From Rheum nobile (lineage: Eukaryota > Streptophyta > Magnoliopsida > Caryophyllales > Polygonaceae): a stretch of 64,000 nt of DNA. The position numbers and the translations under genes were made by a program. The DNA is taken from positions 4,154,001 to 4,218,000 of the forward strand of contig WOAB01000619.1 in the NCBI GenBank assembly GCA_027886185.1, in the 5' to 3' direction. This document shows positions 1-11,777 of the stretch, one piece after another; positions within the stretch are counted from its first letter, which is position 1; each line of letters begins with the position of its first letter. A model generated the notes under the pieces. It made no database searches, was not told the DNA's origin, and was given only the letters and a program-made list of their open reading frames with translations.

Positions 1-1
1 G

Positions 2-3000
2 TCTAGCAAAGCAAAGACGGATATGACTCATGGAAGGTCTACGCAGCAATCGGGTCAAGGCAAGAATCTGATTCAATGTTACAATTGTGGTGCATCAGGA
101 CACAAAAGCAATGCGTGTCTGAAGGAAAGGAAGACATGCTTCGGTTGTGGAAATGAAGGGCACGTGCAGAAATTCTGTCTGCAGGAAAGGCAGAAAGGAG
201 CTGAATCACAGCAGGGATCTGTTATTCAAAACAATCGACCCAGTTTTAAACCAGTGGAAGCTCTTAGTCCTTCGATGCAGACAACTGCACAGAACAAGGG
301 GAAAGCCCCAGCTGCTTCTGGAGGTCAGGGTCAACGCCTTTACGAGATGCGTGAGGTTGATGGACCCAATGCTCCAATTGCTCAAGGTACTGTATACCTT
401 CATTCTACTTCAGTATGTATATTGTTTGATTCAGGTGCTACTCATTCTTTCATTTCGGAAAATTGTGTTAGTAAGTTAGGCTTAGTATGCAACAAGGTTT
501 GTGAACCTTTCGTTGTGAATCTTCCTAATGGTGAACATTTAGTGGGCACCAAGCGTTTGTCAGAATTTCCAATTACCATTCAGGTTAAGAAGTTCGAAGC
601 AGATTTGATCTGTATAGCCATGGCTCCATACGACATTATTCTCGATATGGATTGGCTGACGTGTCATGGGGCGGTAATCGATTTTAGCTGAAGGACTGTG
701 ATGGTGTCATTTAGGGGCCAATATGTATGCAAGTTTAAGGGTCGTGATGACGCTGATAACGGCATGCTTATCAATGTGATGGCTGCGTTTAAGCTACTTC
801 GATAAGGTTGTGTCGGGTACCTGTGCTATCTGGACGAGCCCAAGAAAGATGAACCTTCAGTTCCTGATATTCCGGTCGTTTGTGAGTTTCCAGACGTCTT
901 TCCGGAGGAGATTCCTGTTTTACCCCCGTATCGTGATGTAGAGTTTACTATTGATCTCGAGCCTAGTACCGCACCGATTTTTAAAGCACCGTACCGGATG
1001 GCTCCTGTTGAAATACAAGAGTTGAGGAAGCAACTCGAAGATCTTCTTGAGAAGGGTTATATAAGGCCGAGTGCATCGCCTTGGGGCGCTCCGGTCTTGT
1101 TCGTCAAGAAGAAGGATGAATTGTTTCGACTTTGTATCGACTATCGAGAGTTGAATAAAGTCACGATCAAGAACAAGTATCCGTTGCCGAGGATTGATGA
1201 TCTGTTGGATCAACTGCAGGGAGCAAAGGTCTTTTCCAAAATCGATCTGAGGTCTGGTTACCATCAGCTCAGGATTCGTGAGGACGATATTCCGAGGACT
1301 GCGTTCCAGACGAGATATGGTCACTACGAGTTCGTAGTCATGCCATTTGGACTTACCAATGCTCCAGCAGTCTTCATGGATCTGATGCATCGATGTTTCC
1401 ACCAATACTTGGATAAGTTCGTAGTGGTCTGCATCGACGATATTTTAATTTATTCCCCGAGTGAGGAAGCTCACGAGGAACATCTTCGGATCACTTTGTC
1501 AGTCCTTAGACAAAATCAGTTGTATGCGAAATTGTCTAAGTGTGACTTCTGGATCAAAGAAGTGGCTTTTTTAGGCCATGTGATCAATGAAAATGGGGTT
1601 ATGGTAGATCCCTAGAAGATTAAAGCGGTAGCAAATTGGAAGCGGCCTCAAAATGTAAAGGAGGTGCGTAGTTTTCTTGGACTTGCTGGATATTATAGAC
1701 GGTTCGTGGAGAGATTTTCTAAAATCGCTCTACCTATGACTGGTTTGCTCCGCAAAGTCCATAAGAAGTTTGTCTAGGATGACAAGTGCAAGGCCAGTTT
1801 TCAGAAATTGAAACAGTGTCTGACCTCTGCACCAGTGTTAGCACTACCGGAAGGAAATGATGGTTATGTGGTCTATAGTGATACTTCGAAGAGTGGTTTG
1901 GGATGTGTGTTGATGCAAAGAGGCAAGGTTATTGCATACGCATCTAGACAATTGAAAACCTATGAAGCAAACTATCTGACGCATGATCTGGAATTAGCAG
2001 CGGTAGTTTTTGTGCTGAAGATTTGGAGACACTATCTTTATGGTGTAAGATGCCAAGTCTTCACCGATCATAAGAGTCTCAAGTACGTGTTCACTCAGAA
2101 GGAGCTGAATATGAGACAACGTCGCTGGTTAGAGCTACTCAAAGACTACGACATCGAGTTGCTGTATCATCCGGGCAAGACTAATGTAGTAGCCGATGCA
2201 TTGAGCTGGAAGACGCCGCACGAGACTGTAGTGGCTCTACTTACTACTCAGACCAAACTGAACCAAGGATTGTGCGAGATTGAAGTCTTGTACGATCAGC
2301 GTCGTGGATACCTGGATATGCTTGAAATTCAGGCTACGCTACTTGATCAAATCAGGGAGAAGCAGGTTGATGACGTGGTTTTGGTGAAGCTAAGCAGTGA
2401 AGTTATGGACGGGAAAGCTCCCGGTTTCATGATTCAGGAAGATGGATCACTCTGGTTTCAGGACCGGATCTGTGTGCCTGACGTTGATGGTTTTCGCTAG
2501 TTGGTAATGAAGGAGGCCCATTCGTTAGCTTATTCTGTACATCCAGGCTCTAGCAAGATGTACAAGGACCTCAGAATGAAATTCCGATGGCCCAACATGA
2601 AGTGGGATGTAGCAGAGTTTGTGGCGAGATGCTTGACTTGTCAGAAGGTCAAGATAGAATACCGAAGACCCGGTGGTGAATTGCTACCTCTTCCGGTGCC
2701 AGAATGGAAATGGGAAGATATTACAATGGATTTTGTCACGGGTCTGCCAAAGACTCAAAGTCAGAAGGATGCGATATGGGTAATCATTGACAGGCTCACG
2801 AAGAGTGCTCACTTCGTGACCATCAAGTCAACATGGGGAACCCATAAGCTATCTGAAGTGTTTCTACATGAGATTGTCCATTTGCATGGTAATCCAAAGA
2901 CCATTCTATCGGATCGTGATGGCAGATTCATGTCGAGATTCTGGAAAGAACTCCACAAGGCCATGGGAACCGAGTTGAGGTTCAGTACTGCATTTCATCC

Positions 3001-3778
3001 TCAGACGGATGGACAGTCTGAGAGGACTATCCAGACCTTGGAAGATATGCTAAGAGATTAAACACTCGATCATCCGACTAGCTGGGAGAACAGCCTGAGT
3101 CTGATTGAGTTCACATACAACAACAGTTGGCATTCTACCATTAAGATGGCTCCATTCGAGGCTTTGTACGGTCGAAGGTGCAGATCTCCGATTTGTTGGG
3201 ATGAAAATGCCGACAAGGTTCTGCTCGGACCGGAGTTAGTCGAAAGGACTGCCTCGGACATTGCTTTGATAAGACAAAGGATGTTGACAGCTCAGAGTCG
3301 ACAAAAGTCTTACGCAGATCTGAAGCATAGGAATGTCGAGTTTGAGGTTGGTGACAAGGTGTTTGTCAGAGTATCGTCATCAAAGGGTGTGTTTAGATTT
3401 GGTAAGTGTGGGAAGCTTAACCCTCGCTACGTAGGACCATTTGAGATCCTTGATAGAGTGGGGTCTCTAGCGTATCGTTTGGCATTGCCGCCATCGGCGC
3501 ATCCAATGCATAACGTGTTCAACGTATCCTTGTTAAGGAAGTACGTGCCTGATTAGTCTCATGTGTTGAGTTATGACGACATCGAGATTCAGACAAATGG
3601 TACCTACGAGGAGATACCGGTGTGTATTCTCGAACGGCGTGAGAAGCAGTTGCGGAACAAGGTGGTACCATTGGTACGGATTTTATGGTCCAAGACAGGA
3701 ACTGAGGAGGTTACTTGGGAAACCTGGGAGACTGAGGAGGATATGCTTAGACGCTTTCCCGAGCTGTTTTCGGCCTAG
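2..3778 (+). pseudogene. gypsy-B gag-pol, 3' two-thirds, seven in-frame stops
   Basis: Partial Ty3/gypsy polyprotein, open at the left window edge. Domains in order: two CCHC zinc knuckles (77-118 and 137-178), aspartic protease with DSGA at 428-439, reverse transcriptase (about 900-1615; catalytic site reads CIDD at 1430-1441, where plant gypsy elements usually have an aromatic residue before IDD), RNase H (1808-2200), integrase with HHCC finger (2510-2660) and catalytic core (2690-3061), then a C-terminal chromodomain-like segment (3600-3778, ending PELFSA). This order and tail fit the Tekay/Del chromovirus lineage. All segments lie in one reading frame with no frameshift, but stop codons sit at 689, 803, 1613, 1775, 2498, 3059 and 3554. 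Several look like C-to-T or G-to-A changes of Gln, Trp or Arg codons. The element is dead but the decay looks recent. Confidence 0.93.
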
Positions 3779-3870
3779 TTTCGCAGTCAAAACCTTTTTA
3801 AGGGGGGTAGTGTTGTAACGCCTCGCTTTTTTTTAGGTTATTCGGCCAAGTTTCGGGTCGAAACTTCTTT

Positions 3871-3881
3871 TAAGGGGGAGG
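3871..3881 (+). other. polypurine tract of gypsy-B
   Basis: The purine run taagggggagg lies directly before the LTR start TGATATAATACCCC. It is the expected primer site for plus-strand synthesis. A second, similar run at 3797-3810 lies upstream after the pol stop. Confidence 0.75.
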
Positions 3882-4158
3882 TGATATAATACCCCTCATT
3901 TTTAGTAAAGAGTATTTTGGTAAATTTCCAAACTCTCGTACTATAGTCGGATTAATTTCAGAGAAGTTCAAACATTCTGCAAAATGCTTGATCTCTGTAA
4001 TTTTTCCCTGAGTGGAATAAAATACATTCAACGTATTTTCGGGGCTTAGAATACTCATTCGGGTGCAAAGATATTAACCGAGTACGAATATATTTAACCC
4101 GGGGTTAAAAACTCATACCCGTACTTAACCCGGACAAAAGGTACAAATTTTTGCCTTG

Positions 4159-4263
4159 ACCGCACCCGCGGTGGACTGACCGCACCCCGCGGTGAAGGCC
4201 ATTTTCTGAGGCGGTCAGGTGGAAGCTCGCCGTACCCGCGGTGGAGCCACCGCACCCCGCGGT
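4159..4263 (+). repeat. GC palindrome cluster upstream of the gypsy-B LTR TATA box
   Basis: Four copies of ACCGCACCC(C)GCGGT: 4159-4172, 4179-4193, a variant at 4229-4242 and 4249-4263. The arms ACCGC and GCGGT pair around an A/C-rich spacer of 4-5 bases. A matching cluster lies downstream of the TATA box at 4672-4728. Confidence 0.85.
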
Positions 4264-4393
4264 GTCATCATTTCTTCTTTGCAGCGCCGGACTTCAGACG
4301 TCGCGTCTGAACTGAGTTGCTTGTCCATTCTGGTCGAGCGACGCAGCTGCTTGATCGACGCACCTGCTTGCTCGTGTGCTGCTTGCTGGGCTC

Positions 4394-4400
4394 TATAAAA
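4394..4400 (+). promoter_or_regulatory. TATA box of the gypsy-B LTR
   Basis: TATAAAA in the context CTCTATAAAAGG, about 130 bp after one palindrome cluster and 270 bp before the next. It is the best candidate for the LTR core promoter. Confidence 0.65.
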
Positions 4401-4671
4401 GGAGAAGATCTGGAGTTGTGTTGAGCACTCCAATCCGAGCTCTCTCCCTCTCAAATCTCTCATCTCCATTGTCGCCGGAAAGCTCAAGCTCTCACCGGAA
4501 TTTCGAAGCCTTCGTCGGAGCTCTTGTTAGAAGTGGTGGTGCTCTCAAAGTGGTCCTTTGGAAGTCCAAGGAATCCAGAAGTTGGAGCCACCACGAGTCG
4601 AGCCCCTGTCGTCTTCCCCGGTGAGCTTTTTCCCTCTCGTCGTGTCGTCACTGTTACGTGACCGCACCTCC

Positions 4672-4728
4672 ACCGCACCCGCGGTCAAAAGCCACCGCAC
4701 CCGCGGCAGGGTCGGCGCACCCGCGGTG
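4672..4728 (+). repeat. GC palindrome cluster downstream of the gypsy-B LTR TATA box
   Basis: Three copies: ACCGCACCCGCGGT at 4672-4685, a near copy at 4694-4707, and GCGCACCCGCGGTG at 4715-4728. They probably lie in the transcribed part of the LTR. Confidence 0.8.
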
Positions 4729-5210
4729 TGTCTGGGCTCGTGGTGTGGCTTTGTGCTTTGTTGTCTCGATCGGGGCTTCGTCCCTTCGATTTAGTTCATC
4801 CTTCCTTAGATTCGTATATGTTATTATCGAATCTAACTTAGGGTTTCATTATGGGTCATTCCGTAGGGATCTGAAATCCGAGTTTTGTCCCCGTTCCGGA
4901 CCTAGAAACCATCATCGTTCGAACGTTCGTCTAATCTAAGGCAAGTGGCGGTTAGCTCTTGCTTATCATTCCATAATTATATTGATTATCAATTGTTGAA
5001 TTGTTAATTAATTTGGGATGAATTACTATTTTCGTTGGGAACAATTTTGATAAAGGATATGATTAAAACATGATATTATAATAGGTTATATATTGTTAGA
5101 ACGACGCTATTATATATGTTACTACCGTGATGGTATTGATGTGGACTATGGTGTGCTTGAACTGTTTAGTTAGCACGAGTATTCGTAGGAACGCTACTTA
5201 GTACCTTGCG

Positions 5211-5381
5211 ACTTGTTGAGGCGGGCTTCGGAGGCCCGCCTCAATAAGGTCCTTTTAGAGGCGTAAAATGCCCGCCTCAAAAAGTGTCCCTACTTGTTGC
5301 AGCCCCCTTAGTTGAAGCGAACGGTGTTCGCCTCAATAAGTGTCCAAAGGCCCGCCTCTATAAGGATTTTTTCCACTAGTG
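5211..5381. mobile_element. truncated CACTA terminal fragment inside the gypsy-B LTR
   Basis: This stretch is made of the same AGGCGGGC/GCCCGCCT inverted modules found at both ends of CACTA1 (29139-31436) and ends in TTTTTTCCACTAGTG at 5381, the CACTA1 type of terminus. The opposite CACTA end is missing. The related solo LTR near 50570-50620 has no such insert, so it is an insertion followed by loss of one end. It is one possible internal-deletion derivative of the CACTA1 family. Confidence 0.7.
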
Positions 5382-6421
5382 CTTGGTGGTTAGGATTGAC
5401 TTAACACCATTTCTCTAGTCATGACCATTCCCTATCCGAGTATAAGGATGGTGCACTTAGCTAGTGTCACATATTTCGGGAGTTGCTCCCAAGAGGTCTC
5501 TCGTCTCGGGATGAGATGATCATGATAAAAGCTTATAACGTGATGCGCGTTTTGGAATTAAATAAGATAAGTGCCGTTGTCGCACACAATTAATATATCT
5601 CAGGCGAGTAGTGCAGCTAGGAAGTAGTGCAGCTAGGAAAGACTCGTCTAGACTTTGGTCAGAGTAAAGTTCTCTTTCCAATCTGAATTCGCATTATGCG
5701 GCGAGGTTGGTCGTGAACCGAAACACCAAGTCATTTTAAACTCTTGTGTGAACTTATATGTTCCCCAACATTTGTCATACTTCCGATAAGACTCGATTCG
5801 TTGGAGTCTTCTTTTCATATGTTTCGATAAGGTTCGTTCTTTTGGAGTCTTCTCTTGATCATACTGTTTCATATATTTCAGTAGGAGTATGGTGGTTGAC
5901 TATCGTCATCGACTTTTATTTGAGAAGCGATGAGTCTAACCTAATACGACTACTTAGAACCTTTATGATTTACCCTTGCATAGTCTTTCATTAGACTAAC
6001 CAACCGGTTATATTCCCTTGCATGGTTGGCTGGTGTCATCCGTCTCATATGGTACATCAGATAAACTGCAGTTCCGATGAAGGCTAGAAACGACGGTGAA
6101 GGCAGATGGAATTTTGAAGTATTTTACCAAGGTTGAGATCCTAGGCGTGTGATCGCTAGATCAAGACTTTTGTGTCATTTATTTTAAAGACTTCCAATGT
6201 GTTAAACATATTTTATATCAAGACTACTCTGTATTTCAGTTGTATTTTGGATTATGGATGCAATGCCGAGACAATGATTTTAATCGAAAGTTATGATATT
6301 TTGTATTATAACTATTGTATGATGAATTATATCAACTGGTTAAGTCTTGGGTTGCTTCGGATGTGGAATCCGAGGTCACTGGCGGTAATACTTTCAAGGA
6401 TATATATTTGGGGGTGTTACA

Positions 6422-7431
6422 AATCTCACAAGTGCCTATCATACATCTGCTTAAGACTCTTCACCTGATGTCATCCATGCCAAACTAAGGCATAGTTCCA
6501 TAGCTAAATTGAAGCATCTTGATTACTTAAAAAAATTACCTTGTATTATGTGAACCTTGTAATTTGGTAGGAGTTCATATGTAGTTAAGAGCCCTTTTGA
6601 TTTGGTTCACTTAGATGTGTGGGGGCCCTATAAGAAGCCTACTATGACATGTGCTTCTTATGTTCTCTCCTTAGTTGATGATTGTACAAGGTACACTTGT
6701 ACATATCTGTTGAAATACAAATCTGATGTTTTTGCTTGCATCCAATCCTTCCTTGCTTATGCCAAGACTCACTTTTTTGCTTGTCAAGTCAGTGAGAAGC
6801 GACAATGGCACAAAATTTACTTCTTTCAAATGCCAATCTTTGTTTGCTTAGCATGGCATTTTGCATCAAAGAAGTATGCTAGGAACACCTCAACAAAATG
6901 CTAGAGTAGAACACAAACATATCCATTTGGTAGAAACTACAAGGGCTATAAAGATCCATGCTAACTTGCCTTCTAATTTCTAGGGTGAATGCATCTTGAG
7001 TGCCACCTATCCCATTAATTGGCTTCCTAGCTTAGTGTTAGCCCGACAAGTTCCTTTCAAACTGTTGCATCACAAAGAGCCTGTGTATGATCAGTTTAAG
7101 AGTCGTGGGATGCATGTGTTTTGATAAGCCGTTTCAACCTGAAAAGGATAAATGTGGTGCTCAATTAAAGAAGTGTATCTTGGTTACCCACCTGTCAAAA
7201 AAGCTTATGAAGTATATGAACTGGATTGTCATAAGGTTTTTGTAAGTCATGATGTACAATTCTTGGAAGACTCATTTCCTTACAAACAACCTTCATCATA
7301 ACCTTTTGCAAGAACTTATTATTTCTCTCTTCCTTTGGTCCATCAAGCTAATAATTTTGAAGCTCTAGATCCTCGTTTTTCTCCTCCTTCCATACCAAAC
7401 ACAACCATTTATCCACAACTATCTAGCCATC
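6422..7431 (+). pseudogene. copia-F, GAG-pre-integrase and integrase region, decayed
   Basis: From 6470 the translation reads like the copia GAG-pre-integrase segment (a CEPC-like motif near 6550). From 6602 it reads like the integrase start (HLDVWGPYKKP, then VDDCTRYTC). Stops and frameshifts are frequent. At 7432 it is cut by the Athila-like element and resumes at 13118 with reverse transcriptase, so both parts belong to one + strand copia. The portion upstream of the integrase was lost or lies beyond gypsy-B outside the window. Confidence 0.82.
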
Positions 7432-8755
7432 TGATGAGGGTTTAGTCATGTATACCTATCAAATAACCTCAAAAACCTAACTAATGTAGTAGGATAAATA
7501 AGGATCGATCCCATAGGGAGGTAAGCAATCTTCCTAATTGCAAAGGTTGTATGCCAATAGTAACAAAAGGAGGAATTTAGGTTTGTATCAAGAAACAAAG
7601 TAAATCAAAGCAAAAGATGTAATCAATGGGTGAGAAGTAACTTAGCCAGACAAATATCTACACTTCAGTTTGATTGGTTGATCCTAGATTATCTCCAATT
7701 CCTACCAATGAATATTCCTATTCCGGTCTTATGTATATAGACAGGTCAACTAGCCCTGAAAATACTTACCATTAAACAATCAAGATTTAATCTAACGGCA
7801 GCAGTAAGCATAGGAATTAAGCAGGATACATGCAATACTTAACAACTAGTCAGTACTCGACATGTAATCAATTCTCTTCACAATAAACATTCACAACTAG
7901 TTCCTGTAAATTGCGGTTGCTACACGAGATAAGGGATTTCAACTAGAAATATTCAAACCCTAGCAATAGAAAATCACTAATATCAACTAGATGATCAGAC
8001 TAGTCAAATCAGCAAGAATCAATGGGATGAAGCACAAAGAGAATCAATATAATCAAAGGAAAGGAAATAGAGTTATAATCTCACAACCAAATACAAACGA
8101 AGGCTTCAATCGTCGGACTAAGCAAAGGTTGCTTAGTTCTTCATAGTCTTCAAAGCATAAAACTCTAAGGGAAAATAGTGAACGATAAAGTGATTGTGTG
8201 ATAATGAAAAGGCTGCTAACAAAGAGAGGTAAATAACCTAGCAAAACCTAATCTCTAAAAAGATAACAATAATAATCTCTAAAAGGAAATTAAACAAAAT
8301 AAAAAGTAATAAAACAAATAAAAGATCTTCGGACGAAATAAAGTCTCGGCTCAGCGTGTAAACAGTAACCGCGGCCGCGGACAAATTTCCGCGCCCGCGG
8401 ATTGGTCTCGTTGTTTTCGCTCCTTCTGTCGTCAAAACCGCGCCCGCGGCAATCCTTCTTCACCCGCAGATATGTCTATGTTGCTCCCCTTGCATCTGCT
8501 GTTAATCCGCGACCGCGGCTCAGCTTCCGCGCCCGCGGAAATGCTTTTGTTGCGACTTCTACTCCTCGTTTGCGGTCTTCTCTTGTGGTGGCTTCACCTT
8601 ATCTTCAATGTCTTCACAATATGTACTAAAACCTTCCTTTCCACCACTTCTTCTCTCAAACTCCATTCTCCTAATATGTGTTCTAAACCCACACAAAATG
8701 GTACCTAATATCCAGTAACAACTCCTAGTTACGCACTACAAAGTAGAGCGCATCA
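7432..8755 (-). repeat. 3' LTR of the Athila-like element
   Basis: 1324 bp, highly similar to 11778-13112 over its whole length. It lies next to a purine tract on the - strand (AATTCCCCCATG on the + strand at 8756-8768). It holds five perfect GC palindromes between 8369 and 8538. Confidence 0.92.
8369..8538 (-). repeat. GC palindrome cluster in the Athila-like 3' LTR
   Basis: CCGCGGCCGCGG at 8369-8380, CCGCGCCCGCGG at 8389-8400, 8438-8449 and 8527-8538, and CCGCGACCGCGG at 8507-8518. Arms CCGCG/CGCGG are constant and the two central bases vary (GC, CC, AC). Spacing between copies is irregular, so this is not a simple tandem repeat. Confidence 0.88.
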
Positions 8756-8768
8756 AATTCCCCCATGC

Positions 8769-9594
8769 TTAGACCTTGCTCGTCCTCGAGTAAGCTAATA
8801 GAAACTTACTCCTCCAATGAAATACCCAAGGTCTCAAGAAGCACAACAAAACAATCTCCACTAAGAATTGCATCTAATCATGAATCTCCATAGTACCAAC
8901 ATATCAACACAACACACAAGCTTAAAGGAAAGCAGAGTACTTCTCCCAAGCTTAACCCGAACACCATAGAGTGAAAGTGACCATCTAATCCTAGCTCCAG
9001 TCTATCTTCTTATACCTCCCAAAGTGACCTACCCGAATCCTCCTTATATCTCCAATACTTATGTCACCACGCTAGGAAAAATGAGGAATCCTAATAATCA
9101 CTCTTCTTCTTTTCACTCATTTTGCCAAGGCGCCCTTTCGGGTTTTCACCAAGCCACTCGTTTCATTTTTCTATAGATGGGCTCACAAAACTCACATCAC
9201 TCTTGACCTCTTATTACCCCAGCCTAGTGCTGGTCCGGGCCACCTGCTTATTGCCTAAGCCGCCCTTTCGGGTTTTCAGCTTATCCCATGATTTTTTATT
9301 TTTATTTTTTTCTTTCTCAGACGACTAGCAAGTATAGACCACTCCCACATACTTAAATATTGCATTGTCCTCAATGTAATGAAAGACAAAAAGATGAAAC
9401 ACTAGGGAAGGCAGAAAAGTACTCATGACCGTCACCGAGGTGGCCTGGATTTGGACGTTGGTGCTGTCGGTCAATCATTGAAACCACAAGTCTCTGGTGT
9501 TACGGCGGTCCTACTCAAGCAAACTCCACGTGCAACCAGATAGATCTACTGTAAGGTGAAGTGGCACATCAAAGAAACGGGGTCGCACGAGCCT
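8769..9594 (-). other. non-coding part of the Athila-like interior
   Basis: No credible coding sequence. A segment CGCCCTTTCGGGTTTTCA occurs twice (about 9130 and 9260) in a pyrimidine-rich setting. The stretch replaces the pol region expected here in an autonomous Athila element. Confidence 0.5.
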
Positions 9595-10306
9595 TCAACG
9601 AACACAGATTTGGAGCCCTAGTGTAATCGTGTAGTGGGCCCCTCGCTCCATATCAATAACCAAATCTGCAGTTTTCACTTTTTCTTGGACCTTTTTCTTC
9701 GTTTTCGCTTTTGTCTTCCTCTTGATCTTGCACAATCCCTTCAAAAATTTTGCATACCGAGGAATGCTCTTAACTAGCGTAATTAACGGAATGTTTACCT
9801 CGCAGTTACTGAAGGTTTCGAAGATATCCTTGTCGTTCTCCGACCTTCTAGTATCCTTCAGTGCCTCAGGGAATGGCGTGGGTGGCTTCAGCGAGCTGAG
9901 CGGAGGAAAGTATGGACGAACGTAGTCGCCATGGACGTCAATAGGTAATCCGCAGTCGCGGCTTGGGACCCGCGGTCGCGGTTCTTCTTTGGAATTTTCC
10001 CTTCGTTCAGAGACATTTCCGTGGTCGCGGAAATTCTTCGGAAATTGCTCCGCCTTTAGAGACATTTCCGCGGTCGCGGAAATCGGGCCGCGGTCGCGGT
10101 TCTTCTTCAGGGCTTCCACGGTCGCGGCCTTGCATCCCGCGGTCGTGGTTTTTGTTCTGTTGTCCTATAATCTCCTCACCAGTAAGCAAACCGCGGTTGC
10201 GGATTTTGACCCGCGATCGCGGTTTCTCCTTTGCAGCTTCCGTCACTTCATTCAATTTCGGTCCACTCCTTAGCGTCATCGCACTGACGTTCTGCACTGG
10301 ATTCAA
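9595..10306 (-). pseudogene. Athila-like gag-pol hinge region
   Basis: Downstream of gag on the - strand. Starts with the Athila-type block containing MTLRSG (about 10265-10285), passes through a basic, disordered stretch rich in PRPR and RDRG, and ends with the block VNIPLI...PRYAKFLK (about 9720-9800) that precedes protease in Athila elements. The first half (10007-10306) and second half (9595-10119) are in different frames, so at least one frameshift has occurred. The basic repeats come from nine copies of the GC palindrome read in frame. Confidence 0.8.
9951..10222 (-). repeat. GC palindrome array inside the Athila-like coding hinge
   Basis: Nine copies on the + strand: variant CCGCAGTCGCGG at 9951, perfect CCGCGGTCGCGG at 9970, 10068 and 10088, one-base variants at 10019, 10116, 10137 and 10191, and CCGCGATCGCGG at 10211. 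The sequence between copies differs, so the unit is the 12-mer itself, not a longer repeat. Confidence 0.9.
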
Positions 10307-11587
10307 TTATGTCTCTAACGGGAGTTTACGCGCCTCCCTAGCCTCCAGTTTGCTCATGGCCAGAGAGATCTGCCCCACTTGCTTCTCCAGATTTTGAATA
10401 CTAGACTTCATCTCTTGATTCTGTTGGACCATAGTGTTTGCCAACGTCGATACACTCTGAGCGAGAGACTTGATCATGCCATCACCGGACATAAACGAAC
10501 TTGCGCTCTGGCCTTGAGGTCTAGGGTCATATTGTGTTCTAAATTGTTGTTGTTGACCTCCAGGCCGCTGAAACTGTTGTTGCTGTTGTAGGAACTGTGG
10601 AGGCCTCTAGTGGAACTCTTGGTCATCACGGCCCTAAGGAGGATTCTACTGGTTCCCGTACCTCAAATTTGGGTGATCTCTCCACCCTGGATTGTAGGTG
10701 TTGGAGTACGGGTCATATCTTGGCCTTGGAGGATTGAAACCTCCTATAGCGTTCACCTCAGCAGTGGGTTCTTGCAGTGTTGGACATGCATCTATGGGGT
10801 GCATCGTGTCATAGCATATTTCACAGGACTTAACCTGTTGTGGTCCACTCTTCATCATGAAACGCCTCATCATCTCCTTCATCTCAGCCATCTCAGAAAG
10901 TAGTGAGGATGATGGCTGAGAATTTGCTGCCTTAACTACTTGAGCGCTTGCTCTCTTGCTGAATTGCCTTGAGCCCTGTGATAGCTCAAAGAATATCTCA
11001 AATGCTGCAGCTGGCGTCTTGTTGAGAATGTTACCGCCACATGCTGCGTTTACTATCATGTGCTCATCATCAAGAAGTCCACCATACAAATATAGAACGA
11101 GGTCTTGGTCTGAATAACCATGGTATGGATAGATCAACCTCTTGAACCTCTCATAATACTCATACAACGTCTCAGTAGCATGTTGTTCGATGTTGCTAAT
11201 GTTCCTCTTTAAGCTATTGAGCTTCGTTGCAGGGAAGTACTTCTCCAGGAAGGCTTTCTTCATCTTCGCCCATGTATCTATGCTTCCTGGGGCCAAATAA
11301 TAGAACCAATCATTGGCCGCATCCTTCAGAGAGAAAGGAAAGGCCCTCAGCTTTATCTGGTCCTCAATAATGTTCCTTGGCTTCATGCTGCTACAGACAG
11401 CGTAGAATTCAGAGAGATGCTTGTTGGGGTCTTCTCCACTCATCCCATGGAAGTGGGGTAATAAGTGAATCAACCCAGATTTAAGATCAAAGTTCACGCC
11501 ATCCACCAACTCTGGAAACTGCACAGCAAGCGGTTGTTGCTCTAGATTCGGCACAGTCAACTGCCTCAAAGTCTGTTCCTCAGCCAT
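10307..11587 (-). pseudogene. Athila-like gag
   Basis: The main open segment (10649-11587, 313 aa) is a retrotransposon gag capsid of Athila type: FPFSLKDAANDWFYYL (about 11290-11340), the block with KYFPATK, and ERFKRL followed by LYLYGGL. It builds the cytoplasmic particle that packages element RNA. It begins at an ATG about 165 bp after the primer site. In-frame stops at 10646, about 10632 and about 10609 separate it from a coiled-coil-like tail (10310-10492, QNQEMKSSIQNLEKQV) in the same frame. Gag function was therefore lost by nonsense mutations only in its C-terminal part. Confidence 0.9.
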
Positions 11588-11755
11588 CTCGAGTTACTCA
11601 CGAACTTCTATGCGGTTCCTGGAAATTGTTCGCTCAATCTCTGTATCAAGATCTAAAATTGGAGAGACAGTAGAACGGGTGTGGACCATAAGATAGGTCC
11701 ACACAATAGTTGGCACACAAACAAACAAACAAACAAGAAAAATTGAAACTTTGCC

Positions 11756-11773
11756 TCCCCGACAACGGCGCCA
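11756..11773 (-). other. primer binding site of the Athila-like element
   Basis: On the - strand TGGCGCCGTTGTCGGGGA, one base from the usual Athila primer site TGGCGCCGTTGCCGGGGA (associated with tRNA-Asp). It lies four bases inside the 5' LTR. Confidence 0.88.
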
Positions 11774-11777
11774 AATT

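Larger units (their letters stand above)
3882..6421 (+). repeat. 3' LTR of gypsy-B
   Basis: Starts TGATATAATACCCC right after the polypurine tract and ends GGGGTGTTACA at 6421. Length is about 2540 bp. It shares blocks with the LTRs at 17505-19928, 26608-28808, 35408-37159 and 49439-51643, for example the stretch around 5640-5740 and the block near 6020-6060 that reads GGTTGGCTGGTGTCATCCG. It carries GC palindromes on both sides of a TATA box and a CACTA-end fragment at 5211-5381. The matching 5' LTR is outside the window. Confidence 0.88.

Noticed and set aside
2..3778. In-frame stops of gypsy-B as programmed readthrough
   Set aside because: Seven stops of different kinds scattered through domains are decay, not regulation.
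8369..8380. CCGCGGCCGCGG (contains a NotI-like core) as a cloning linker
   Set aside because: Equivalent sites with other central bases occur across many elements and inside coding frames. This is natural sequence.
8369..8538. Palindrome clusters as a CRISPR array
   Set aside because: Units are 12 bp, spacing is irregular, the setting is a plant LTR, and no cas genes exist here.
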